A stretch of 64,000 nt of DNA from Scrofimicrobium canadense (lineage in GTDB: Bacteria; Actinomycetota; Actinomycetes; Actinomycetales; Actinomycetaceae): positions 1-64,000 of the forward strand of contig NZ_VULO01000003.1 of the NCBI RefSeq assembly GCF_009696615.1, in the 5' to 3' direction. The position numbers were made by a program, and so were the translations under genes. Of this stretch, positions 17,950-27,800 are shown piece after piece (positions within the stretch are counted from its first letter, which is position 1; each line of letters begins with the position of its first letter). The notes beneath the pieces were generated by a model that worked only from the letters and a program-made list of their open reading frames with translations, made no database searches and was not told the DNA's origin.

Positions 17950-20668
17950 ATGAAAAAACTAAAAAATGTACTTAGGGGGTTGATAGGCCTCCTATCGTTG
18001 TCATTCACCACGCCAACATTCGCGCATCTTTCAATGCCGGATATGCCCGCAGGTAGTATCACCGAAGAGTCACACGTTGAGGAAGAGTCTCTTGAATCCC
18101 CTCAGAGCGCAGACGCTGCAGAAAAAATGACCTCGACAATGTCCAAAGCAACACTGCAGATAACAGCGTTGCTGAAGAATCAGCTGGCGATGCTCAGTCT
18201 GCTCAGACACGTGCATCAACAACGACGCCACGTGGGGCGTGTCCGTACGCGGGCATAAGTCCTGCCCCGGTCGAACCGCCCCAAGACAGTGACAAGTTGC
18301 TCGGGGCCACAACGGTAAACGGGGGTTATCCGTTGAAGGAAAAGTTGATCTCCCCCACTTCGACACTATTCAAGGCGGCACCGGCTCCGCTGTTGCCATG
18401 ACCGACAACGGGCAAGTATGGACATGGGGAGATCCAAATCTTGTACCCGCTGGCGACGGTTCACCCACAATCATGTATCAGACAAGTAGCATTGACGGCG
18501 AAAGAGTCACATTTGTGGATGTCGCGGTCCAAAGTGACAGCGTCTTAGCTCTTGATCAGTATTGCCGCCTGTGGGCTTGGGGAAATAACACTAAGGGCGC
18601 TCTGGGACTTCCTTCACTCGGCTTCTATCGCTTCCCCACGTTAGTTACCAACCAAAACAGCGGGAATCCATATTATTATTCTGATATTTCCACAAGTGTA
18701 AATTTCTTCTCGTCTCCCCAGTATTCTCTCGGTATCGACCTCGAAGGAAAGATATGGTGGTGGGGAGGAAATGCGCCCTCACAACGTTGCTGGGCAGCAA
18801 ATTCAGGAGATCTTTGCGCATCCTCACCAACACCACAGCCCCTCAATACTGGTTCAGATGACATTTTTACTGATGTGGTGATGGGCGTAAATTTTGGCGG
18901 CGAGCCTGCCTCAAATAACTACACCATATACGGCTACGCGATTGCAGGAGGCGACATTTCCGGATATCCCCTCCATTTTGACATGACGATGGCAACGGCA
19001 CCTCAAGGCGTTCCGGGAGGCTTCATGTTGGAGCCCTCCACAGTTGGACAAGAATATCTTAAGCTGCCACCACGTTGCCGCACCGGTACTAGCCCCGGAC
19101 GATTCACCCAACTATCAAACAACTTCGCTGGGGTCGATAATCCGCATGGCTCTATTTTGGGTCTAGATAAGTGTGGGGCGGTGTGGGCTCTTGTTCCAGG
19201 TAATTCCTCCGCATCATTTGTCGTTGAGTCCGGAACCGGCAGCCAGGACTACCCGTTCATCACATCTATTGAAACTAATCTCAACAGTGTTGCTGCGCTT
19301 GATGATGCCGGTTATGTATGGACTTTCGGTACAAACCAATGGGGACAGCTGGGACTAGGACTTCCCGTAAGTTCTGATACGAAAACTCAGAAGCTCACAA
19401 GGATTTCTTCTCTATCTGATGTCACAAGCATCGCGTCACGTGGCGAATTCGTCTATGCCATCACTGGGGACCAACAACTATGGGGATGGGGTGACAATAG
19501 CGAAGGCCAGCTGACCCTTGCTGAACACACAACATACAACAAACCCCAACAAATTGCTTTCAAGCCCACCGTTGACATGTACCTACAAGATGCCGACGGG
19601 CAAACTACACAATTCGATCCAGCGCAATTCGTGTGGACAGCCGACGATTCCGGCCAATCTACCGGCGCGTTTTCGGTTCCTGCGCCAACGCACAAGGCAG
19701 GATATTATCCGGTCTACGGAAAATTTGGAGCATCACTGTCGTGAACACCCGGAGCCGAAATCGCACCAGTGCAGTTAGGGACAATCGGATACCTTATTCC
19801 GCTTGATTCTATCTCTGTTGATCCAGAGTACTTTGTACCAGAGGGTGGCACTGCCACCCTCCGCACCAACATAAGCGAAGACTTAGCGGATCTCGCACAA
19901 AATGCGGACCTAGTGCTACAAACCTCAGAAGGCATGACCGCAACCAACGAGTCCTGGAATGGACACGAGGGAACAATCAAGCTGTCTGCCGAAAAGAAGG
20001 GCACCTATTCGTTACGGGCAGCGGCAAGCATTGATGGCAAAATTGTCTCATTTGTCCCCGAAGGAAGTGCCCCCACCAATGCGGAAATACCCGAGGCTTG
20101 CATTGATGCCAACGCGGATGATGTCAACTCATCGTGTTTCGTAGAGGCCGCGGTAGAGTTTCTCGCTCTTGACCACCCCCTACAAATCCAAAAGATCGGG
20201 GTTTCTGCGGGGTCTGAAGCTATACCGATGGATGGCTCACAATGGCGCATCTACCAGGACAATAACGGCTCTCTAGGCGACGTCATCGTCGAAACAGCGA
20301 AAGCCGCGGTAACTGAGGATGGTGAACCGGTTACCGGTTTATTCCGGGAGGAATTACCTGCTGGAGTCTACTGGCTGGAAGAAACTCAGGCTCTCACGGG
20401 ATTCGAACTCTTAGCTGAACCGGTACGTTTCGCTATTGATGCGAACGGCACGGTCACTCTTGGCGCAGGAAGGTCTTCTTTGATCTCTGTGGAAACACTC
20501 AACGGCTTTCCCACGATCACCGTAGAGGACGTTCCCAAACTTGCTCTTCCTGAGGCGTCAGGCACTTCTCTTCTATTCTTCACTGTGATCGGCGTGGCTC
20601 TTATGGCTGCAGTCATTGCCACAGCCCTATTCCGTATGAGGAGGATACCTGGCCGTCACGCTGCATAG
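17950..20668 (+). pseudogene. RCC1-repeat pilus tip/adhesin-like surface protein, multiply disrupted
   Basis: A signal peptide (MKKLKNVLRGLIGLLSLSF) starts at 17950. The coding signal shifts frame near an A6 run (18122-18127) and again between 18293 and 18398, probably at a G5 run (18321-18325). From there the frame has five or more RCC1-like units (VWTWG, LWAWGNNTKGALGL, IWWWGGN, VWTFGTNQWGQLGLG, LWGWGDNSEGQL). A TGA at 19742-19744 interrupts it (SLS-stop-TPGAE) and the same frame continues to 20668. The C-terminal part has a SpaA-type prealbumin-like domain with LPAGVYWLEETQ and ELLAEPVRFAI, then a sorting signal LPEASG, a membrane helix and RMRRIPGRH. It probably once encoded a sortase substrate at the pilus tip. 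Confidence 0.8.
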
Positions 20669-20709
20669 GCCACGTGCAGTATGACCAAGAAGATGAGACG
20701 ATCGTCAGT

Positions 20710-21023
20710 ATGACAGATGTCGAAGATGTAGTTCGTGACCTGGTGGAGCAGATTCCACCAGGTCACGTTACTACCTATGGGACTATTGCAGCGGTAGTTC
20801 GCACACTCATCGGAAGGGATCGGCTCGCCAAGTTGGCCGTGTCCTAGCTGACAGCGGAGAGGAACTTCCGTGGTGGCGGGTCGTCAACGCCCGTGGTGAA
20901 TGTGCCCCACATTTATGTGAGCGCCAAAGCAAACTCCTCAAAGCAGAAGGAATTGACCTCACACTAGGCGAACGCCCTCGGGTCGTAGCATCGTCCCTAT
21001 GGTGGGAGCCAACGCTCCCCTAA
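20710..21023 (+). pseudogene. Alkyltransferase-like protein (ATL, MGMT-related), frameshifted
   Basis: The first frame, from ATG at 20710, reads DLVEQIPPGHVTTYGTIAAVVRTLIG and runs to a stop at 20845. In the overlapping frame GSARQVGRVLADSG, then ELPWWRVVNARGE, continues to a TAA at 21021-21023. Together they match the DNA-binding domain of O6-alkylguanine alkyltransferases. Trp-Trp replaces the catalytic PCHR site (PWWRVV), the hallmark of non-catalytic ATL proteins that flag alkylated bases for excision repair. One base appears missing near GGAAGGG (20812-20818). It converges on the FtsX-type permease gene. Confidence 0.8.
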
Positions 21024-21029
21024 ACAGTC

Positions 21030-22427
21030 TTACGCCTCTGCCAAAGCTAAAGTGGATTTCGCTTCAACGACTTTTCTCATGGCAGCCAATGTGGCAACAA
21101 CCGTGACCACTCCAGCACCAAGGATCACTGCTACCACCAGCTGCCAAGGGATTGCGGGAGTAAAAGCTCCGGTCACCTTCATCAGCGATCCGATGGACGA
21201 GGCGGCCCCCGCCCATCCGTAGAAGACTCCAAGCCCCAAACCGATGAGCGCGGAAATCCCAGCCATACGTAGCGCTTCGAGCATCACCATTGCGCGAGTT
21301 TGTTGTTCGGTGAGTCCCAGAGCTCGCAAAAGTGAAATCTCATGTTGACGCTGAATTGCGTTGAGTTTTGCATTATTGAGTAGTCCCACAACAGCAAGGA
21401 CCGTCGAAAATCCTACGAGCATCAGGACGATGAGAGCTGGCAGCATCATTTCTTGGGTGAAAAGTTCTTCACCGAATCCGTCCTCTACAACCCGAGCGTA
21501 TGTTGCTGCGACAACAGTGAACATGGTGATCAACCCGACCCCAATAATAATTCCCATTGCCGTGCGCGTGGAACGTTTTGGGTTCCTCGAGGTATTGCGA
21601 GCAGCCAATACTTGAGGGGCTTTACGGCTGCGCTGACTCCCCCACTGCAAAATTGGAGGAATGATCTTTTGTCCGTTCATCATGAAGGCTATAAACGTGA
21701 GAACCCCTCCAGGGAAGGCAACAAGCACTCCCAACGGAGAGACAATTCCGATAGCGATACCTCCAACTAACAGGAGTACACCAAGTATGCCCATGGTCCA
21801 CTTCGATCCGATTTTCACTTTTCCTTCGCTATCTTCGCGAAGTTCAAAACCAGCCTGCGCATTTCCAAACGCCTCAACGGGTGTAATATCCAGAACTCCT
21901 CGTGAGCCAACCCATGATGACAATGCAGTCATCAATACCGCCACAATTACTGGCGCAATGATCGCCACACTCACCCATGGGGCTGATGTTTCAGGAGGGA
22001 ATCCCCAATAGCGCATGCCAAGGGCTATGGCGCCTTGGGTTGCCAGTATCCCGACCAGGCCTCCGCTCACCGCTCCAATAATGCCCGCAATGATTCCTTC
22101 TTTCAAACATGCTGCGCGCAATGCGGCCGCAGACGCTCCCAACAGACGAAAGAGCGCCAACCGCTGTGCTCTTCCAACGATGATTGTCGCGAAAGTATTG
22201 GCAGTGACGATTCCACCAACAAAAAACGCTAGACCTAAGAAAATCCAACTGATGGTGAGGAGAACACCTCGGACAGTCTCAGATTGCCCTATGGTCGAGG
22301 CGGACATCCCACTGCCCAGAGCCTCAGCTGCACTGACAACTACGACTCCAAAACCGGCTGCCAGCGCGGTAACTGTGACCGCACCACTCAGCTCTCGAAA
22401 ATCAAATGTGTTGATTTTAAGGCTCAT
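21030..22427 (-). CDS. FtsX/MacB-like ABC transporter permease
   Basis: This 465-residue membrane protein has two FtsX-type permease modules. Each has the conserved cytoplasmic loop after its first helix: VGRAQRLALFRLLGAS in the first and IQRQHEISLLRALGLT in the second. Each has further hydrophobic segments. Its ATG overlaps the stop of the upstream ATPase gene by four bases. Such transporters often export peptides or lipids, or act in antimicrobial peptide resistance, without using an alternating-access pore. The substrate is unknown. It is shorter than the common 800-residue actinobacterial permeases because the large extracytoplasmic domains are reduced. Confidence 0.87.
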   Translation of the reverse strand: MSLKINTFDFRELSGAVTVTALAAGFGVVVVSAAEALGSGMSASTIGQSETVRGVLLTISWIFLGLAFFVGGIVTANTFATIIVGRAQRLALFRLLGASAAALRAACLKEGIIAGIIGAVSGGLVGILATQGAIALGMRYWGFPPETSAPWVSVAIIAPVIVAVLMTALSSWVGSRGVLDITPVEAFGNAQAGFELREDSEGKVKIGSKWTMGILGVLLLVGGIAIGIVSPLGVLVAFPGGVLTFIAFMMNGQKIIPPILQWGSQRSRKAPQVLAARNTSRNPKRSTRTAMGIIIGVGLITMFTVVAATYARVVEDGFGEELFTQEMMLPALIVLMLVGFSTVLAVVGLLNNAKLNAIQRQHEISLLRALGLTEQQTRAMVMLEALRMAGISALIGLGLGVFYGWAGAASSIGSLMKVTGAFTPAIPWQLVVAVILGAGVVTVVATLAAMRKVVEAKSTLALAEA

Positions 22428-23215
22428 CGCGATTCCTCTAAAGTCAGCATGAGCCCGGAGATTTCTTCCGCACCTGCTCCACTGAGTTGGTGGGTGACAC
22501 GCCCATCAACAATGACAATGATGCGGTCAGCATATGATGCGGCACTCGGATTATGAGTCACCATGACAATACTTTGCGCCAGAGTATCGGTCATTTGCCG
22601 TAGTAGTTCAAGTACTTCTCGGCTCGATCCCGAATCTAAGCTTCCCGTAGGTTCATCGGCAAAAACAACGGCTGGACGCGTCACTAATGCTCTGGCGATG
22701 GCAACGCGTTGGCGTTGGCCGCCAGAGAGTTCAGCTGGACGATGGTGTGCCCGCTGTTCAAGGCCCAACATCCTTTGAAGCTGATGGCCCCATGCGCGTT
22801 CTTCTGCGCTGGGTCGTCGACCCGCTAGAAGGAAGGGAAGCTCGATGTTTTCCGTGATGTTGAGCGTTGGGACGAGGTTACTACTTTGAAAAACGAAACC
22901 TACCTGTTCACGTCTAAGTTCGGTGAGTTGGCGGTCGTTGGTGAAATCGAGATTTTGGTTCGCAATTGTTACCTCGCCACTGGATATCGCGTCCAAACCA
23001 GCCATGCAGTTCATCAGAGTTGATTTTCCAGAACCCGATGGCCCCATGACAGCAACAAACTCTCCCGCTGCTACCTCCAAAGTGACAGATCGGAGAGCCT
23101 CGACGGCGGTGTCACCGCTGCCATAGATTTTGCTGATCTCACGGGCCGAAGCAACATAGGGGACTTGCTTCATGGCATCTGTTGTACGTGTTGGTATTCC
23201 TGTCTGATACGTCAT
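22424..23215 (-). CDS. ABC transporter ATP-binding protein (LolD/MacB type)
   Basis: This 263-residue ATPase has Walker A GPSGSGKST at 58-66, the Q-loop VFQSSNLVPTLN, the signature LSGGQRQRVAIARAL and Walker B VVFADEPTGSLDS, followed by the H-loop THN. The GSLDS form of the D-loop is typical of MacB/LolD/BceA-type ATPases that pair with FtsX-like permeases. It overlaps that permease by four bases. The start could also be the in-frame ATG at 23173 (MKQVPYVASA); neither has a strong ribosome-binding site. A repeat element lies about 110 bases upstream. Confidence 0.88.
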   Translation of the reverse strand: MTYQTGIPTRTTDAMKQVPYVASAREISKIYGSGDTAVEALRSVTLEVAAGEFVAVMGPSGSGKSTLMNCMAGLDAISSGEVTIANQNLDFTNDRQLTELRREQVGFVFQSSNLVPTLNITENIELPFLLAGRRPSAEERAWGHQLQRMLGLEQRAHHRPAELSGGQRQRVAIARALVTRPAVVFADEPTGSLDSGSSREVLELLRQMTDTLAQSIVMVTHNPSAASYADRIIVIVDGRVTHQLSGAGAEEISGLMLTLEESR

Positions 23216-23322
23216 ATCACCAGAGTAAATAGAGATGAAAAGAAACGGATCGCCTAAAAGTATTGATTTTTCTCAGTCGAAAGGACTAGTTACCTTCATG
23301 GGGCAGACCCCAATGCAGCTGC

Positions 23323-23390
23323 CTGGGCGATATGGTAGATGCCGGGGCTGTATACGGCCCCGTTTACGTTTTTATGACCCCGTACGTGGG
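23323..23390 (+). repeat. 68-base repeated hairpin element, copy A
   Basis: This block matches 47525-47592 without gaps over 68 bases, with 59 identities by hand count. It contains the hairpin CGGGGC-(8)-GCCCCG, identical in its stem in both copies while the loop differs. The 3' half reads TTTTATGACCCCGTACGTGGG in both copies apart from its first variable positions. It lies between the ABC transporter (minus strand) and the unknown plus-strand gene. It encodes nothing recognisable. It may be a MITE, a REP-like element or a structured RNA. Confidence 0.8.
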
Positions 23391-23517
23391 CAAAGGACAC
23401 CCTGCTTGCGGCATTCAACCTCCTAGCAATAAGAAGAGCGCAAAAGATACGGATAGGACGATGGCAGTTCGAAACGATAGAAAAGCAACGACCGACCTGC
23501 AACTGAGAGGACCCGCA

Positions 23518-24012
23518 ATGGCCTCTCCGCCAATGCTCTCTATCGGTCCCTTGGTATTGTCGCCGCTCAATAGTGATTGGCGAGGGGAATCAGGAAGTAG
23601 AGACCTCGTTACGCCGCCCGAGAGTTTCACCGTCTATGATCTCAATACCGTGGTCTTGGAGAATTCTCGTATTCATGCCCAACTCAACACGGATCAGCTG
23701 CCAGATCAGGTGTCCATCACTCGCTTTGATCAGATCGATGAGAACGGCATCCCCGTGGGCGCAGGGAGAGATGAAGACTGCTCAACGAGTAGCACTTGCT
23801 CTTACGGCTTCAATCCTAAAGAGAGCGTTGTGGACGTACTGATAACGGTGACTCCCGAAGATAAAGTCATCATTATCCATGTGTATTACGTTCGTCCCAA
23901 CGTCGAACTTTCTGACAGTGGTTCCTCTGAGCCAGTCATACATGTCTCAAGAATAGAAACCAACTATGCAAGCTACGGTTTCCGCGTCACCGACAGACCG
24001 TCAACAAAGTGA
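23518..24012 (+). CDS. Unknown protein
   Basis: This 164-residue protein is of unknown family. The start chosen is the ATG at 23518, seven bases after a GAGAGGA site. Longer in-frame starts at 23461 and 23332 exist, but the latter runs through the repeat element. The sequence contains LVTPPESFTVYDLNTVVLEN, a cysteine pair in EDCSTSSTCSYG, and beta-rich stretches (DVLITVTPEDKVIIIHVYYV). The two Cys could form a disulfide in an extracytoplasmic protein, but no clear signal peptide is visible. It sits alone between divergent and convergent neighbours. Confidence 0.55.
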   Translation: MASPPMLSIGPLVLSPLNSDWRGESGSRDLVTPPESFTVYDLNTVVLENSRIHAQLNTDQLPDQVSITRFDQIDENGIPVGAGRDEDCSTSSTCSYGFNPKESVVDVLITVTPEDKVIIIHVYYVRPNVELSDSGSSEPVIHVSRIETNYASYGFRVTDRPSTK

Positions 24013-24088
24013 AGGCGTCTGATACCGTTCGCACCGATCATCCCCAGAAGGAGTCGACTACAAACAGGGAAATCCAGGAGTTCCCTTG

Positions 24089-24880
24089 TCACTGTACAAT
24101 AGCTGGTTGGCAGGTGGGGCACCAATATACGTCGCGTAGTTCTGTAGCTTTTGCCCCAAGCCTAGTAAAAGCAATCGGCGTTCCACACCTGCGGCAGGGT
24201 TTACGCGCTCTTCCATAGACGTAGTGGCGCCGTCCAGGCCGAGTGTCACCGGTCAATGTGCGTTCCCACCTGGCACAGTTGGCAACAATTGCGCGCCTTC
24301 CAATTGTAATAAGGCGTTTGAGGTCGAGAGTATTGGCTGCAGACCGAGGGTCAAATCCACCGAGAAAACAGAGCTCATTGGCGTATTCGTTACCAAACCC
24401 CGCAACGTTTCTCTGATCGAGCAATGCCACATGGAGCGGCCTTGAGTCAGCTGTAAAGTTACCCAAGACCAGAGTTTCCATTGCTTTATTCCACTGCGGA
24501 GAAAGGATGTCCGGCCCCAGGTGACCCACCACTTCCGATTCGCTAGTGGTTGGGATAACACTCACCTGAGCAATTTCAAACCCTACCGCTTGTTTTTCCT
24601 CTGTTTCCAATACAACTCGCGCTTTATGTGCCGGTTTGCGCCAGGATTGCCCCCGACGATATACATGCCACACACCCTCCATTTTTAAGTGCGAATGGAG
24701 AGTGCGATGGCCAATGCGCAGTAGAAGATGCTTGCCTACCGGAATACATCCGATTACCTGTTCCCCGACCATATCCGGAGCTTGGCGGTGCGTTCGCAAT
24801 TCGAAACGGGTGAGTATCTGCCCAGCTAAAGCATGATCAAGCATCTTTGCGGTGCGAAATACTGTGTCTCCCTCAGGCAT
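24089..24880 (-). CDS. nei2: Fpg/Nei-family DNA glycosylase (Nei2 type)
   Basis: This 263-residue base-excision repair enzyme begins MPEGDTV, where the Pro after Met is the Schiff-base nucleophile and the following Glu is catalytic. The helix-two-turn-helix region contains QRNVAGFGNEYANE. A C-terminal zinc finger has two Cys pairs (CRRCG and WCPTC). It removes oxidised pyrimidines and cleaves the abasic site. Its start is one base from the lhr stop. The lhr-nei2 neighbourhood is widespread in Actinobacteria and suggests a joint repair function. Confidence 0.92.
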   Translation of the reverse strand: MPEGDTVFRTAKMLDHALAGQILTRFELRTHRQAPDMVGEQVIGCIPVGKHLLLRIGHRTLHSHLKMEGVWHVYRRGQSWRKPAHKARVVLETEEKQAVGFEIAQVSVIPTTSESEVVGHLGPDILSPQWNKAMETLVLGNFTADSRPLHVALLDQRNVAGFGNEYANELCFLGGFDPRSAANTLDLKRLITIGRRAIVANCARWERTLTGDTRPGRRHYVYGRARKPCRRCGTPIAFTRLGAKATELRDVYWCPTCQPAIVQ

Positions 24881-27800
24881 CTACAACACCTTCTTTCGCC
24901 AGATCAAGCCCCGGGGTTTTCTCTCAAACCCTGCATCTAACAGTGCGGGAGCCCACGGCGACTGAGATACTGCAATACCGTTAATAGACTCCAAAGTGAA
25001 CGCGTTGAGTTGCGCTTTGATGAGTGCGCGGGCAAGAGCGTGAGCATAGGTCGCCCGATCGTCCTTAGTGGCATCCTCCCCTAGCAGGTCTACAGCAGTG
25101 CGACCTCCTCTTTCCATGTAGAAAACAGCCTCGCCATCAACCAGAACAACTAAGGCACCTGGGTTTCTCCGTGGTCGAGCAATCTCAGGCAGATCAGAAC
25201 TCGATTGAATATCTGGCCACGGCAATACTGCGCCATAGGGGTTAGCTGGGTCAGTTGCAGAAAGAACCACGATATGAGGATTGCCGGTCTGCGCGCGGGC
25301 TTCCATATGCTCTGCAAATTCCCGAAGTCGGTCAACTGTGTGTGACAGTGCAAATTGTGCGCCACCGAGGCCTTGGATCAAGTACCCGCGCCGACACTTT
25401 CCACTTTCTTCTAGCTTAACCAAAGCCTGATATATACGGCTAAATCCTCCCTCCACAGATTCCGCATTGACAACTCCCCTACTTACAACCGCGTAGCGGT
25501 CCAACAGCAGTCCCAAGGTAGCTACAAAACGATGGGATGCATCGGGGTCCACCGAGGGCAACAAGGACCAACGACCAACCAGTGACGGCTCAGTCGGTGT
25601 CGCAGACAGGGGCGGTGCCATCTCACGGAGAAGAGAAGTTCGCATACGCCGTGGACGTCGGCGATGCGGCGAGGTTTTTTGAGCCGCACGCTTACCCTTC
25701 ACCGCTACACGAAGCGCTTCAATATTGTCGGTAGTGACTACCGATTTCCACGCCAAAGACCAAAGAGCGCCGGAGAGATCGGATGAAGATATCTGTATGT
25801 CTGCATCGCGCAGATGCTCCATGATTGCTGGGGCGAATAATGCACCGTGCTGCGTGAGAACCTCAACGACGCGCTGCTCTAATCCGTCGCTAGGTGCTTC
25901 GGCTTGCGGGAGTGTTAACGGTGCGGTGTCACGATGGTGGAAGCTGACCCACCCATCTGTGGTGGAAAGCTGGCCTTCGCCCACCCATAAGAACTCTCCC
26001 GAGGTGATAAAAGAGTCCAACATCTCAGGTTGGTATCCCTCCACACGTGCTGGCAAAACTAAACTTTCCCATGTGGAGGCAGGAAGAGTAAGCCCAGTCA
26101 AGACATCAAGAGCCATCTCGACTGCCTCAGCCCCCGCTACATCCGTACCGATACCCTGCCATTCTTGTAAAAAAGCAGCGTATACGTGCTGTGGCACGGC
26201 TTCAACGCTGCCCCGCAGCAACGCTATTGACCGTCCCCTCACTCGGCGTAATACGTCGCGGTGTATCCACTGAGACTGAGAGCCTTCACTTTCCTCGGAG
26301 AAAACTCCCTCAATGAAAAGCCTCTCTTGGGTGAGAATTCTCAGCTCAGAGGCGACCACCGCGGTCCCTAAACCAAAAGAGTGAGCAGCCTCTTGGGCTG
26401 TGAAGGGGCCACGATTGGCACCATAGCGAACCAAGAGGTTCCGCAATGCGTCTGGTTGCGGCTGGGTGAAAGCAGAGGGAACACCCATCGGCAGTGCGAT
26501 CCCCAAGGCTTGCTGCAGCACGCCGGCGTCTTCTATCGTTGCGTAGACTTCACTTCCTGCTATGCGAATGACTATGACGCGCCTTGCATCTATGAGTTCA
26601 GATAAGGCCTCATCGAGTTCTTTTTCGGTGATTGCCTCATCCGGCGTAGCCGTGCTGCCAAGACGCGCTGAAAGCTGCGGAATCGACATGGGGCCTAAGA
26701 GGCGCAAGAGATCAGCGACGCCCTCTGGTCCTCTAAACCACCGCGACGGTGCAAGTTTTTGCAGTTCATCGTGTACTTGCCTGATGGCCTCTGGTTCGAG
26801 GATTTGAGAGAGATCTGTATCTCCCAAGAGCTCACGCAACAGCTCTGGGTCCACACTGAGGGCAGCAAGACGCCGTTCACCTGCAGGTGTGTCCCCCTCG
26901 TACATAAACGCACCGACGTAGCCAAAGAGAAGTGACTGGGCAAAGGGACCCGGGACATCGGTGTGACTTTGCTGGAGGCGGATGCGCCCGTCTCGAATCT
27001 TTTGATGTACGCCGACCAACGCATCAACGTCGTACACATCTTGGAGGCATTCACGCAGAGCCTCTAACACTATGGGGAACGTGGGATAACGAGTCGCCAC
27101 TTCTAAAAGCCGGGCCGAGCGCTGACGCTGCTGCCATAGCGGGCTTCGCTTGCCGGGCTTTCCACCTCCAAGGATCAAAGCTCTAGCCGCGCATTCACGA
27201 AAACGCGAAGCAAAAAGGGCTGAATCTGACACTTCGTCTAGTACCAACTGGCGTAGCTCATCGGGATCAAATGCGAAGAGACTAGCACCCGGAACGTCAT
27301 CATCCGTGTCGGGAAGTCGCACGATGATTCCGTCGTTCGAAGCGATCGCAGTCGCCTCAAGCCCGTAGAGCTGCCGTACCCGCGCATTGATAGCAAGTGC
27401 CCACGGTGCGTGGACGGCAAGACCCAAAGGAGATTCCAAGACCAGACGCCAGTCTCCAACGTCATCTTTGGTCTGTTCAACTAAGAATGTCGCATCGGTT
27501 GGTACAGTTCCTGCAACCTCTCGCTGCTCAGTCACATAAGCTAATGTATTGGCGACTGCGTTATCGTCAAAGCCTAGTTCACGTAAGAAATCAACCGCCG
27601 AATCATCACTCCCTTTGACGAGAGAGTGATCCAGTCGACCTATTAACTCACCAAGTCCTTGCCCCAGTTGGAATGGACGTGATGCTGAGTCACCTCGCCA
27701 AAAAGGCATTTTTCCAGGAACTCCAAATGCCGGTAAGACTTCGACAGTGTCTTTGGTAATTTCTTTGATGCGCCACGATGTTGTGCCTAACGTGAATACT

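Noticed and set aside
16687-19744. TGA codons in the sortase (16687-16689) and tip gene (19742-19744) at places where Trp would fit, hinting at UGA recoding
   Set aside because: Other intact genes in the window end at TGA (for example mutY and the sensor kinase), and Trp elsewhere is TGG. Local nonsense mutations or sequence errors are simpler.
23332-23517. 5' extension of the unknown gene through repeat copy A
   Set aside because: The extension is low-complexity translation of the repeat, and a better ribosome-binding site precedes the ATG at 23518.
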